A stretch of DNA of 64,000 nt from contig CALSEQ010000021.1 of the NCBI GenBank assembly GCA_943735955.1, forward strand, positions 27,501 to 91,500, written 5' to 3'. The notes under the pieces are model-generated. The model was given only the letters and a program-made list of their open reading frames with translations, had not been told where the DNA came from and did not search any database. Position 1 is the stretch's first letter; every line of letters begins with the position of its first letter. Below are positions 1 to 11,046 of the stretch, piece by piece. This DNA comes from Piscicola geometra (Eukaryota > Annelida > Clitellata > Hirudinida > Piscicolidae). Both the position numbers and the translations under genes were made by a program.

Positions 1-1183
1 GTTGTATTCTTGTGAATGATCGCGAAGAAGTTGGATTAAATGATAATTAAAATGAGATTGATCATTGAAGAATGGATTGGATGATGTGACAACACCCCAC
101 TTCAAGAATTCTTCTTGAAACATTCGGTCTCAATCAGCAGCGGATCTTGCGAGTGCAGTGCTGTATCCTGTTCTCATTTGCATTCATTATGCCCAAAACG
201 TCTATATTTAGTTTTATTTTTGCATTTTTCAGAAATACTTCATTAATTATTTACGCTCACTCATTTCTAATACTATTTTGTTTCTATTTTGTTTCATTAT
301 TTTTCTTCACGTTATCCTGCCACAGCCAGACAATGAAGTTGTCAACATTCAAATGACGAAGACTGCAATGATGATTGTGATCTTGGTGATTGGAGCTATG
401 AATGGCATTAACCACCACTTTCAATCCCTCAATCAATCCTCTTCATCCACTCATTTGTTGGCAGGAATACACTCAAAACCCTAGAGGAGAGAAACCCAGA
501 ATCTTCATAAACTAGTTTATAACTATCCAAAACAATGATGAAGACTTTCTTAATGGGACAACGACGATAATTTTCTAGGTTGAGTCAGTGCAATGAGCAA
601 GTCGCATTTTCAGTGTTTGGTGTCAGGTGTGTGTGAAAGGGCGAGTCTTTGTGCCTTGTTTGCGCGTCAAACACACCAAGCTGCTTTAGAGGCTTTATAG
701 ATCTGGTGCTGAATCGAATGTGTAAGTATTGGAAAGTAAAGTGCAGAGGACACTCACTTAGAAGACAATAAAATGACTAGGGGTATAAGGGAATGAATGC
801 AATAATAATTGGATCAATTTAATAAAATGGCAAAAATAAGAATGTTTTTTCACCTCTGGGGTAATTTGTGTCATGCCAATCGATACAGCCCTCACGCCTG
901 CTTCATTAGGCATGCAAGCACCACCAAGACCCCTTGTGGCAGTGAAGCACTGTCGCAAGAAATTGCATCTGAAACTAGCTTCTTAAGCACCTTTAAGGCT
1001 AATTTTCATGCATTATCGTCACCATCAACGCCAAAGCCATAACACAAACAGTATAAAAACCTTCAATACCACCCCCACCAGAACCTCTATCACCAAAATC
1101 TTAACTACAACCTTCACTAACAAAACTTCCACTACCACAACAGCCACCATACCTCCACCACAACTACAACAACCAGTACCACA
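1..1183. other. No recognised gene; AT-rich upstream sequence
   Basis: I see no conserved exon here. Short open frames in this stretch have no recognisable motif. The AGAP exon at 1575 begins at codon phase 0 with the P-loop, so at least one upstream N-terminal exon must exist. It is either outside the window or too short to recognise here. Confidence 0.4.
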
Positions 1184-1574
1184 CCACAACCACCACCACA
1201 ACCACCACCACAACCACCACCACAACCACCACCACAACCACCACCACAACCACCACCACAACCACCACCACAACCACCACCACAACCACAACCACCACTA
1301 CAACCACCACCACAACCACCACTACAACCACCACCACAACCACCACCACAACCACCACCACAACCACCACCACAACCACCACCACAACCACCACCACAAC
1401 CACCACCACAACCACCACCACAACCACCACTACAACCACCACCACAACCACAACCACCACTACAACCACCACCACAACCACCACCACAACCACCACCACA
1501 ACCACCACCACAACCACCACCCCAACCACCACCACAACCACCACCACAACCACCACTACAACCACCACCACCAG
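1184..1574. repeat. (CCACCACAA)n minisatellite ending at a splice acceptor
   Basis: A 9-bp unit (CCACCACAA) with CACTACAA and CACCCCAA variants runs about 390 bp. It ends in CCACCACCAG, where the final AG is the acceptor of the AGAP exon at 1575. The array is pyrimidine-rich enough to serve as the polypyrimidine tract. The His/Asn-rich and poly-Val open frames across it are repeat artefacts. Confidence 0.9.
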
Positions 1575-1662
1575 GGCATAGTGGGCACGCAGAAGAGTGG
1601 CAGGTCTTCCCTGGTGCACCATTACCTCACGGGAGCCTTTGTCGATGAGGAAACATTCGAGG
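1575..1662 (+). CDS. AGAP: AGAP-family ArfGAP, exon with P-loop of the GTPase-like domain
   Basis: The exon encodes the start of the GTPase-like domain of AGAP (centaurin-gamma), a GTPase-activating protein for Arf GTPases in membrane traffic. The translation begins [20 protein letters not shown] and continues with an FVDEETFE switch-I-like stretch, which lines up with the AGAP pattern GIVGN..SGKSALVHRYLTG. The acceptor is the AG that ends the CCACCACAA array. The donor is GAG G|GTTCAT, codon phase 1. The invariant P-loop lysine is arginine here (GRS in place of GKS), which could weaken nucleotide binding. The start codon lies upstream and was not found. Confidence 0.88.
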
Positions 1663-1685
1663 GTTCATACAAATACATTTGTTGA

Positions 1686-2194
1686 TTTGTCCATTCATCT
1701 CATCCTTATTCATCTATCCATCCATCCGTCGATTCATTCATTCATCTATCAAATCCATCCATTCATCCATCCATGCATCCATCCATGCATGCATCCATCC
1801 ATCTATCCATCCATCCGTCAATCCATCCATCGATCCATCTATTCATCCATCCATTTATCCATCCATTCATCCATCCATTCATCCATCCATCCTTCCATTC
1901 ATCCATCCATTCATCCATCCATTCATCCATCCATTCATCCATCCATTCATCCATCCATTCATCCATCCATGCATCCATCCATGCATCCATTCATGCATCC
2001 ATCCATGCATCCATCCATGCATCCATCCATGCATCCATCCATGCATTCATCCATGCATCCATTCATGCATCCATCCATGCATCCATCCATCCATGCATTC
2101 ATCCATGCATCCATCCATGCATCCATTCATGCATCCATCCATGCATTCATCCATGCATCCATCCATGCATCCATCCATGCATCCATCCATCCAA
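1686..2194. repeat. (ATCC)n / (ATGC)n tetranucleotide array filling intron 1
   Basis: About 500 bp of ATCC repeats, grading into ATCCATCCATGC variants, occupy nearly the whole intron between the first two AGAP exons. The array runs directly into the acceptor (ATCCATCCAAG|GA). The open frames across it, rich in His-Pro-Ser-Ile, are not genes. Confidence 0.92.
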
Positions 2195-2195
2195 G

Positions 2196-2279
2196 GAGGA
2201 CGCTTCAAGAAGGAGGTGGTGATCGATGGACAGTTACCTGTTGCTGATCAGAGAAGAAGGAGGACCGCCAGATGCTCAA
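2196..2279 (+). CDS. AGAP: AGAP-family ArfGAP, second GTPase-like exon (contains apparent frameshift)
   Basis: G (from 1662) plus GA gives Gly, then [12 protein letters not shown] in one frame and [16 protein letters not shown] in the next. Both halves match the continuous AGAP block [28 protein letters not shown]. The frame changes at about 2231-2236: the reading CAG-TTAC suggests two bases are missing from CAG-AGT-TAC. EEGGPPD is the AGAP version of the G3 motif. The donor is CAA|GTGTGT, phase 0. The indel could be a sequencing or assembly error, or real inactivation. The family call itself is firm. Confidence 0.85.
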
Positions 2280-2283
2280 GTGT

Positions 2284-2420
2284 GTTCGTCTGTGTGTGTG
2301 TGTGTCTTTATACGTGTTAGTGTTTTTGTGGGTGTGTGTGCGTGCGCTTGTATATGTCAATGTTTTTGTGGGTGTGTGTGCGTGCTCCTGTATGTGTATT
2401 TGTTTGTGTATGTCACTGGT
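2284..2420. repeat. GT-rich microsatellite just after a donor site
   Basis: Imperfect TGTGTG tracts with two near-identical copies of TTTTTGTGGGTGTGTGTGCG begin 4 bp past the exon donor at 2280. Confidence 0.75.
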
Positions 2421-2647
2421 GGGCTTGCTGCATGCGTCTCTTTGTCCGCTTCAAAGGCAATCGGAAAGGCAGTGACAAATGCAACAACAGCATTATTGCC
2501 CGATGTGTCATTCGGGACAGCAATGGCGAGGAACGCAATAATTTATCACTGGTGAATTTCGAAAAGCAATCTATGAAACCTTGGTGCATTAAGGAGAACG
2601 AATCAGTTGGTGGGAGTACATCAATCGTCTTCTTAAAGCATAGCCTG

Positions 2648-2664
2648 CATCATCATCATCATCC

Positions 2665-2701
<37 letters not shown>

Positions 2702-2719
2702 TATCATCATCATCATCAC
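2648..2719. repeat. (CAT)n microsatellite
   Basis: About 24 CAT triplets with one CCT and one TAT variant lie in the AGAP intron. Confidence 0.9.
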
Positions 2720-3063
2720 CAATGCTGCCTCTGCAACGCCAGCATCCATCAGCTCCCTAACGACGTCATAATCATCCGTGTGCATCTCGGTTCAAAAGCA
2801 AAAAACACGTCTCTTCCAAGCACGCTTGCCTTCAAGGGAGGCTAGCTGCGAAGGCAGAACACATCCTTTCCCATTGATAGCACTCAGAAATAAACGCATC
2901 GTTTAAATATTGTTTTGCTAAATAATCTTTAAACGTCTGGTTTTTTTAATTTTAGTATTTAGAGTTTTTTTGTTCAATCAAAGTAATGGAGCAATTAAAC
3001 TTCGCTCCAATGAAATGTACCTCATCATTGCTAATTGCATAGTATCACATACCACTCTGGCAG

Positions 3064-3481
3064 TTTTCGCAGTGGGTGGACGCGGTGGTGATGGTGTTCA
3101 ACGTGGGCGACGAGGACTCCTTCAGGGCACTCTACTCCATTTACGGCAAGATGGCGGTCCACCGGCCCATGCACACTCTGCCCCTCTTCCTGGTCGGCTC
3201 CAGGGACGGTGTCAGGGCACGAGCGAAGAAGGAGCAGGAGGCCTCGAGTGAGACTTGCAAAGGGGGAGATTCAAAGGAGAGTTTTGGCAGTTCGTCCAAG
3301 GAGAATGACGTTTCTGTTAGGTCCACTGTTGAAGTTAAGGACGTCACTGGTAGACTGGCCGCTGAAGGGAGGGTGGTGTCGGAGGGGAAGGCACGGAAGA
3401 TGGCGCATGACTTGAAGGGCTGCTGCTACACCGAGGTGAAGGCCGAGTATGGATACAATGTCGAAGCTCTCTTCAGTGCTG
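3064..3481 (+). CDS. AGAP: AGAP-family ArfGAP, third GTPase-like exon with an inserted loop
   Basis: The acceptor is CTGGCAG|TTT, phase 0. Translation starts FSQWVDAVVMVFNVGDEDSF, matching AGAP QFAMWVDAVIFVFSLEDE. It continues through LPLFLVGSRDG (the G4-like VGTQD position) and ARKMAHDLKGCCYTEVKAEY (the G5-like segment) to GYNVEALF. Between VGSRDG and ARKMA there is an extra Lys/Glu/Ser-rich stretch of roughly 50 residues that vertebrate AGAPs lack. The donor GCT G|GTGAGT is strong, phase 1. This exon is GC-rich against AT-rich introns, as expected for a real coding exon. Confidence 0.92.
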
Positions 3482-4045
3482 GTGAGTGCTTGCTTGCTTG
3501 GTTGCATGGTCAGTGAATGGTAAAAACTTTTAGGATGGATGTGTGATGCACGATTGAAAAAGCTTGCTATTGTCACTTGTTCGTATTGGAAGCTGCATTC
3601 AGTAAATATTTGCCTTCTGCTTAGACTCTTGCCAGTTGTTTGTACGTGCTGTTTGTAAACCATACAGCAGTGTCTTTGTTTCAAATTGTTCAATATTTTA
3701 TCAAGACACTCTCTTGGGGACCTTTGTATCTCATACGTTTTATTTTGATTTTTGTTTTCGATTTTCGATAACCTTGCCTCTTGCATATATGTCTCTTATT
3801 GTCCTTTCACGAGTATGATCTCGTGTTCCTATTCCCTGCTCTGCTGTGCATTTTCTAGTTCTTTGGTGTGGCAGATATTTTTTTGAGTTCTCTTAGCATT
3901 GAACAGACTATCAGCACATTTATCAGGCGCTAACTTTTTATTGCGCTTTTAAGACTTGCTCATCTGTCTTATATCGTTCTGCGTTTATTCAATTCAGCCC
4001 TGTGATCATTTTACATTTTAAATGATTTTAAACATTATTTTGCAG

Positions 4046-4542
4046 CCTGCCAGAAAATCATTTCGTCCAAGCAGCGATCTGGCAGCCAGTCTTCACCTTC
4101 ACCTTCACCTTCATCCTTCTCCACCCTCCATTTCCCTCAACCATCTCCTCCTTCTGATCATCTTCATCAACACAACAACTACACAACTTCTAATCGATCT
4201 TCATTGAACAGCAACCATTTTAATATGACTAACAACAATGCCAACAACGACAACAATGTCAACCGTCTTTCATACAACTACAACATCAACAACGCCACCA
4301 ACTTAAACAGCACCTCTCAATCCAGAAATAGTATTACAAAAAAAGATATTAAAAACACGTCACTTTCTATCAACAACAACGTCAACAACACCTACAACAA
4401 ACTATCTTCCTCCAACAACACCACTTACAACCTGGCGAACAACTTTCCCAGCAGCACCCACCACCAGTGCTTCTCCACCTCGCACTCAGTCCACCCTTCC
4501 AAACACTGCACCCCGCCCGCTGCCTCCAGCAACCTCGCACAG
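4046..4542 (+). CDS. AGAP: AGAP-family ArfGAP, linker exon (Ser/Asn-rich)
   Basis: The acceptor TTTTGCAG|CC joins phase 1, and G+CC gives Ala. AACQKIISSKQ aligns with the end of the AGAP GTPase-like domain (FQDVAQKVVALRK). After that the exon is low complexity: SPSPSPSSFST, then about 130 residues rich in Asn and Ser, expected to be disordered. It ends NLAQ with donor CAG|GTCACT, phase 0. In AGAP proteins this is the variable linker before the PH domain. The 3' end is less certain because the frame stays open to 4590. Confidence 0.75.
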
Positions 4543-5403
4543 GTCACTTCCACTTCTCAACCTCCTCCCGCCTTATCTCACCTCGCTTGACTTATCAATT
4601 TATTCATTGGATATCTCTTCTTTTTACTTCTTTCCACTCCTTTCCCCTTCCGATCAATCATGTACGCATGCGCTTGTCGTGCCATTTGGTAAAATCGTAT
4701 TTATGTCCTGCAATTTGCGCGGCAGTCTGTGAGGGACTCAATGCACATAATTGCATGGCGTATCTTCTCTTTTGCTTGCGTGCCATTCTTATTTACTGCT
4801 CCAATAGTGCCCAAGCCTTCGCTTCTCCCATCCACTTTCCTATACCACACAGTGTAGTTTATATTCTTTGTTTTAATTTGTGTTCTTCACATTAAAACAA
4901 GATATTAACTACAATAAAATATGCTCATCCATAAAACGACCCCTTGTGCTGTGGCATGTTGTATGGGGAATTGTTCTTTCCTATGGCCAATACATGGATA
5001 TCTAGAACTAACATCTAGAATTCTATGGTCAATGGCATACAATAACACCGTGGTAAGATTCAATGGCTTTCTTGAGAGCTCAAAGTTCTTCCTCAAACAT
5101 CCGCTTAGTCGACCACTCGCATTAACACTGCAGCGATTTGCATGCGAATGGGAGCAGGACCTGCATACTCTATTAGCATTGCTAATGCATTTGACTGCAT
5201 ATCTCATTGTGGATGTTGCAGGCAGGCCAGTGTGTGAGGAATTCGTCTGCTTCTAGCGACAACTATTCATTAGTGAATTCCTGTGCTTTGTCTTTATGCT
5301 TGTCTGGTTATTGTTTTTTGTTAATTTGTTTGCTTTTGTTGTTATTATTTTTTGTTGTTTTTGTATATTTTTGAAATAATAATGAATATAAATGACTATA
5401 TAG

Positions 5404-5456
5404 GCTGGTATCCTGGGGTCTCGCAACAATCTGAACAACAACAACATCAACAACAT

Positions 5457-5487
<31 letters not shown>

Positions 5488-5504
5488 TTCATCAACAACA
5501 ACAT

Positions 5505-5535
<31 letters not shown>

Positions 5536-5537
5536 TT

Positions 5538-5580
<43 letters not shown>

Positions 5581-5853
5581 AACTTCATCAACAACAACAG
5601 CAACATCAACAACAACAACTTCAACAACAACAACAGCAACATCGATAATCAAAATGCCAGTCTAAGTTTTGCCTACAACGACAGCAACAACTATCTCAAC
5701 AACCACAATAAAAAAAGGTGGACTAGCATGAGTAGTATATACAATACCAAAAATATCAACAAGAATAATCTAAACAACATAAACACCAACAACTTCAACA
5801 ACAACACTAGCGACTTCAACAACTCAACAGACAAGAGAACAGCTTCAACAACG
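5404..5853 (+). CDS. AGAP: Probable AGAP linker exon, poly-Asn with (AACAACATC)n
   Basis: A possible acceptor TATATAG|GCT opens a 150-codon frame at phase 0, matching the phase-0 donor at 4542. It begins AGILGSRNNLNNNNIN and runs through about 70 codons of AAC and ATC repeats with regularly spaced TTC codons. It then becomes less repetitive (NASLSFAYNDSNNYLN, KKRWTSMSSIYN, SDFNNSTDKRTASTT). The possible donor ACG|GTTAAA is weak. The Gln/His frame over the same DNA is also open, so the frame choice rests on phase continuity and on the non-repetitive tail. No PH-domain sequence follows. Confidence 0.5.
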
Positions 5854-8169
5854 GTTAAATTCTTCTTCAACCATGCTTCTCTTAATTCATTTTGCTGCTT
5901 ATCCATGCCTTTCGAAAGCCTGCATGAATTTAATCTTCTCTTATTTACAACATTGTACATCTTATCCTGCATGTTTCGGTGTGCTTTTGACTTTTTCAAA
6001 ATGCCTTTCATCGTTTTTAGTCAACTTTAGTTGAGAATCGTTTTAAATGAAGATCAGCAGGTATTCCAAACTTAAAACTTCTTTTCATGTTTTTTAGTTA
6101 CTCTTCTTTGTTGTTTCCGTCGTTGTTCTTTTTGAATTATCATAAGTAGCGGAGATGCGGAGTTAATTATTAATATCATTAATAAAAGTGGATTAAGGAT
6201 AATAAATAACAGAATAAATGTACTAAAAATATAAATTATACCTCAAGAAAAATCTTTTTTCTCGAAAACGAAATATAGAAAGGTAATTTGTCAAAGGCAC
6301 AACATGGTCACTAGGGATGTAACTTCTATGTTTTTTCTAATATTAAATTTCCTTTATCATAATTCAATGAACTTTTACCTAAAAACAATAAAAAATACCA
6401 AGCTTCACTAGATTTTCAAAAAAAAGCACAAAAAAACTAGGCATCGCCATAGAATACAATTTATTGCTGCTTCTTAGTAATATTATGAATACTTCTGCGT
6501 TTCATAAATTGTAACCATGAAAACGTTTTAACTTTCTTTAGTTTAAATTTTCATCTTTAGAACTATTATAACTTTTTAGACATTGTCGCTCAAGGCAGCA
6601 GGAGCGTAACCCTGGAAGGGAGACTGAAGGGATAATAGCACTTGTCTGAGGTGCTTTCCTGCACTAATGGTAGAGCGGAGATGTTTTACTCCTTAGTGTG
6701 AAACCTGTCCACTGCTTCTGTGTTGGCTGTTTACACTATGATGTGTCCACCCGTCCTTTGTTAACTTTTGTTCTTTGTGCTGCTGGGTAATTGAAAAAGA
6801 AGCTTCTTGACTTTTCATCTGCACCCGCTCAATCATGATGTTGAGAGAACAACTGGAAATTTGGGCTCAATGATCAAATGTCATCTAAAAAGGGCGCATT
6901 GCCTTCACAAGGCAAGCTTTCAGAAAATCTGCAGAATAATTGGTGTGTCTGGGCAAAGTTTTGGTTTCCTGTTCCATCTTACAACAAGTTAGACTACAGT
7001 AACTTGTCACAAACACTGAAACCTTACAAAAAAGGCTTACAGATGTTGGAGAAAGACAGAAGATACCAAGAAAAAACCAGTGGAATTTATTATGTTAGTG
7101 ATGCAAGAACTTTAAAAATTAAGAAAATAAAAACAAATTGAGGTCTAGATTTTTTAACAGTGATGTACTGACGCATATTAATCACAAATATAATTTAATA
7201 GTTAATTTCGACACATAATTATTAAATATTGAACACTATAAAACGCAATTTGATATTTTTATAATGGGGTCTAAGTTTTTATAAGCAAATATTGAAATAA
7301 CTATTTTTATTGAGTAATTATTCATCAAACTGACAAACAGAAAGATCAAGTTGTTAAAAGTTATTTCGTTAATGGCCACGCAGTCGCCTGTAGCGGCGTG
7401 AAAGCTAACGGAAGTAGCGCAGACGTGTTAGCCTCGTATGACAGCGCCTTGCCGCCTTTATAATCACTCGCCAGTTGACATCTTTGCAGGCCTCTAATCT
7501 CGCATCAGACGCATCCTTCACTCGGCATTATCTGCCTCCATGCCACTTCCCTCGTAATCATCTCTCAATCATTCCCTGCACTTCCGCTCACTTTCTTACT
7601 CCGTTCATCGTGCCTTCTTTCTTTTTTGGTTCTTTGTCTTTTTCGAAATTCAAAGTCCCAACTTTCTCACATGCACTACACTGCATTCACTTCCTTTTGC
7701 GACAATGTCTACTAAGTTATATTACTTTTGAAGAGTGAAATTATAATGAAAACTGATTTTTTAAAATATAACATTTTATAATATAATTATTTCTATTCCT
7801 AATTTCGCAATTAACATGCCTTCGTAGGCGTTTGAGCTCTTGAAAGTCCCTTACCAAGCTAGTATACCATTTCACTAACTCATCTCTTCATTCATCACTA
7901 ACTATTTCTTCATTCACCGCTCAGTCCATCCTCATTCATTCATTCATTTTTTAATTTATCTCCTTGATACGGCAGGACCTATTTTTTCGATTCCCTGAAA
8001 GCTTTAATTAATTTTTCTTCTCAAAAGAAAATAAATTCTTCAACGTACGAAGTTAATTAAATGCCAAGAGAGTTGATAATGAGTTGATTAAATGCGGCAG
8101 AATGTTACGAATTAGTGAGAAGCCTCAATGAAAAAAATGTAATACTCATTATTGAAGTTATATCATTAT
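5854..8169. other. Intron or intergenic sequence, no recognised gene
   Basis: This stretch is mostly AT-rich. Open frames around 6807-7141 (LDYSNLSQTLKPYKKGLQ and neighbouring frames) have no family I recognise and may be transposon debris. A GC-richer island at 6590-6730 and another at 7375-7470 show no coding pattern I can support. The missing AGAP PH, ArfGAP and ankyrin exons were looked for here and not found. Confidence 0.4.
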
Positions 8170-8557
8170 GTTATTATTAGAGCTGTGCTTTAATCTACGT
8201 TGACTTTCTATTAACGCGTTAATAAATTAACTACCGTTAAAATTTTTAACGCATTTAAAAGTTTTAATGCATTTAAACTTATCTAAATTAAACATTTTGT
8301 TGCTCTTTTGGTTACATTGTCAGCAAGTGAACACAAAAACTACTAGTTTACTGTCAACAAACGAATGGCAAAAATTGCATTTCATCAAAAAACTTATCAT
8401 TTCTTAAATATTTACAACAAAACTGCTAGGGGATGAAAAATACTTAAAATTTTCAATAGTCATGCTTGCAATTTGTCACTTTACACAAGAAATATGCACT
8501 TCAGAAGATGATCCAGCTTATGTCATTCGTTTCACACACAAAAATTTCCCCAAATGG

Positions 8558-9028
8558 GAGTAGCAACTAAATAATCAGAATATCCAATGCTCAAGAGTTG
8601 CCACATCATTAGACCCCCGATTGAAACATTTAACATGTTTTAAAAAAAGGAAAGAGTTGAAGAAACTAAAAGAAGTGAAGAAAACCTCAAAAACTATACA
8701 GCCTTAACCAAACAAAAGACTACAAACATATGTAACTTCAGATTCTGAAGATGAAGATCCTACTAAGTCAATCTTAAACGTTATTGAAAAGAATCTGAGG
8801 TAGGCTATGAGAGTTGTCTTTTTGTTTGGTGGCAACAACACGAAGAGACATATCCGGCTTTTGCGAAACTGGCAAGAAAGTACTTGTCATCTCCTGCAAG
8901 TACAGTTCCATGTGAACGTCTATTCAGCTTGTCAGGACACATATTTGGCAAGAAAAGGGTCTCTTTAGATCCAACTCGTTGGGAAAAACTCGTTTGCTTG
9001 AGTAAATGGCTCAAAAAGGATGTGTGAC
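8558..9028 (+). pseudogene. hAT transposase fragment with dimerisation domain
   Basis: Conceptual translation with stops and frame changes gives VATSLDPRLKHLTCF (the hAT 'ALDPRFK' block) and then WWQQHEETYPAFAKLARKYL, SSPASTVPCERLFSLSGHIF and KKRVSLDPTRWEKLVCLSKW up to a stop near 9027. This is the classic hAT C-terminal dimerisation domain (WW....FP.LA.LARKYL..PAS..P.ERLFS..G). The N-terminal catalytic part is decayed. Confidence 0.82.
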
Positions 9029-9193
9029 AATTGCATTTTTTATCATTTATGGATTCAATTTTTTTTTAATGGGAATTTTTTTTACAAAAAAATCTGATAA
9101 AATTTGTATTACATTTGTAAGAAAAAATTTTTTAACAACTATTTTATGCTAATATTAAGTATGCTTAAAACATCAATCACTAATGATTTGTAT

Positions 9194-9225
9194 AGCGCCC
9201 TTTACTAAGTGAACAAAGGCGCTCT
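9194..9225. other. Short perfect-stem hairpin AGCGCC...GGCGCT
   Basis: AGCGCCCTTT and AAAGGCGCT flank a loop of about 10 bases. Similar 'tagcgc' hairpin tails are common at ends of retroposons, so this is probably a retroposon tail nested in the hAT relic. Confidence 0.45.
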
Positions 9226-10136
9226 TCAAATAAATTTGTTAAATAAAACGGTTTTTAAACCACTACCAATATATGTATATATATCAATTTAAATATATAT
9301 AAAAACAAACAATCAACCTCAATAATCCAACCTCACCCACACCACCATGACAATCACCGCCAAAAAATCACTATCACCACAAATAAAAAATTCAATCATC
9401 ACCACAATACCAACACTCATACCACAGCCCAATCATCACCACATCATCCTCAAAACAACAAAACACAATCATCATTCTTGTCAATGTTCTGTCTTGCCAC
9501 TGGTGCCGAGACTGCGAAAGAGGGTGAATGAGTAGTCCTTGCCAACGCTGGTACTGCTGCTGCTATGGAAGGATTTCTCCTTTATGTCACAGCTCACTTG
9601 ATTCCCTGCGGTCATCTTGGTCTGCTGCAGCCATTCTCGACAGATTCAAAACAACCAACATTCGCACTAAAAACATTCTAATTAATTAAATTTAATTTTT
9701 ATTTAGACTTAAGATTCTAAAATTTTAATATATTATACCCAAAACCGTTTATTCTACAAATTTATTTGAGCGGCTGCCAAAATGGCAGCCGCTCAAAACA
9801 TTGCGTTAAAATACGATTAACGCACGATTTAGATTTTTAATCGAACGATTAACGGCGATTAAAATTTTTAATCGTAGAACGGCTCTAATTATTATAATAG
9901 TTAAAGTAAATAAATCAATTGAATAGAACAATTAGTAATGACCCCAAGCAATGGAAGCACAAAAATAGGAGGATCAAGTAATGAATGAAACCACAGGACA
10001 TCGTATTTTACCCTATTTGGGTGCGCATGTTTGTTTCCGTCTTATTCTCTGTGCGTCTTGAAAGACACTTTTTAATCAATACATGAAAGATACACAAAAA
10101 CGGGAAAGATTGATATTGAAGTCGAAGCATTAATAT

Positions 10137-10157
10137 GATGATGATGATGATGATGAA
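10137..10157. repeat. (GAT)n microsatellite
   Basis: Seven GAT triplets. Confidence 0.8.
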
Positions 10158-10189
10158 GCATTAATACTCAGTGCCTATCATCGATTTCA

Positions 10190-10685
10190 ATGTTCGCACT
10201 GGCTTTGTATCAGCACTGGCTTTGTATCAGCACTGGCTTTGTATCAGCACTGGCTTTGTATCAGCACTGCCTTTGTATCATCACTGGCTTTGTATCATCA
10301 CTGGCTTTGTATCAGCACTGGCTTTGTATCAGCACTGGCTTTGTATCAACACTGCCTTTGTATCATCACTGGCTTTGTATCATCACTGGCTTTGTATCAG
10401 CACTGGCTTTGTATCAGCACTGGCTTTGTATCAGCACTGGCTTTGTATCAACACTGCCTTTGTATCATCACTGGCTTTGTATCATCACTGGCTTTGTATC
10501 AGCACTGGCTTTGTATCAGCACTGCCTTTGTATCATCACTGGCTTCGTATCAGCACTGCCTTTTGTATCAGCACTGCCTTTTGTATCAGCACTGCCTTTT
10601 GTATCAGCACTGCCTTTTGTATCAGCACTGCCTTTTGTATCAGCACTGCCTTTTGTATCAGCACTGCCTTTTGTATCAGCATCGG
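10190..10685. repeat. 17/18-bp minisatellite with higher-order order
   Basis: The unit GCACTGGCTTTGTATCA (17 bp) comes in GCACTGG, TCACTGG, ACACTGC and GCACTGC variants. The block TCACTGG-TCACTGG followed by GCACTGG units and an ACACTGC unit recurs every 5-6 units. The last seven or so units switch to an 18-bp form with an extra T (GCACTGCCTTTTGTATCA). Four frames stay open, all from the repeat. Confidence 0.93.
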
Positions 10686-10820
10686 GCATTGAAACTTGCA
10701 CTTGAATCATTTGCAGCCTTTTTCTTCTTTCCGCCTTAAACATGTATTGTTCTGCATGCATGCACTGCATGAATTGATCCGTCAAAATGATGACGCTTAA
10801 ACCTCTGCCACCTATCACAG

Positions 10821-11046
10821 TTACAAAAGAGCAGCAGCATACAGGCGGATCAGAAGACGACGAATAATAAAATGAATAATGCAAACGATATTAAAAGTAA
10901 TAATATGAGTAATATCACAAGTTATGTTCACAAGCTCACCAGTACGAGTAGAAATGCCAAAGAAAACGAGAATCTCTATAATGGAAACCATGGAAGAGTG
11001 CTCAGCAAACAAGAACTTTTATCTTCTATTCTTCATTTTTATTCCG
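10821..11046 (+). CDS. Candidate exon, Asn/Ser-rich, gene unassigned
   Basis: The acceptor CTATCACAG|TTA opens a frame with no stop: LQKSSSIQADQKTTNNKMNN, then SYVHKLTSTSRNAKENENLY and SKQELLSSILHFYSG to a possible donor TCC G|GTATCG. The composition resembles the neighbouring AGAP linker exons, and entry at phase 0 fits the phase-0 donor at 5853. No conserved domain is visible. It could belong to the AGAP linker or to the 5' part of the MED13 locus, or be a chance frame. Confidence 0.4.

Larger units (their letters stand above)
8178..9887 (+). mobile_element. hAT DNA transposon relic with TIRs and 8-bp target duplication
   Basis: The left end reads TAGAGCTGTGCT and the right end is the inverse of TAGAGCCGTTCTACG, giving imperfect terminal inverted repeats. 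Both subterminal regions are rich in TTAAC/TTAATCG. The flanking 8-mers GTTATTAT (8170-8177) and ATTATTAT (9888-9895) differ at one base, which fits an aged hAT target-site duplication. Inside, + strand pieces match hAT transposase: VATSLDPRLKHL and the C-terminal dimerisation block (see next entry). The right part also carries unrelated CA-rich sequence and a short hairpin, so it is nested. Internal stops mean it is not active. Confidence 0.8.

Noticed and set aside
1164..1622. Poly-Val - strand open frame
   Set aside because: It is the antisense of the CCACCACAA minisatellite.
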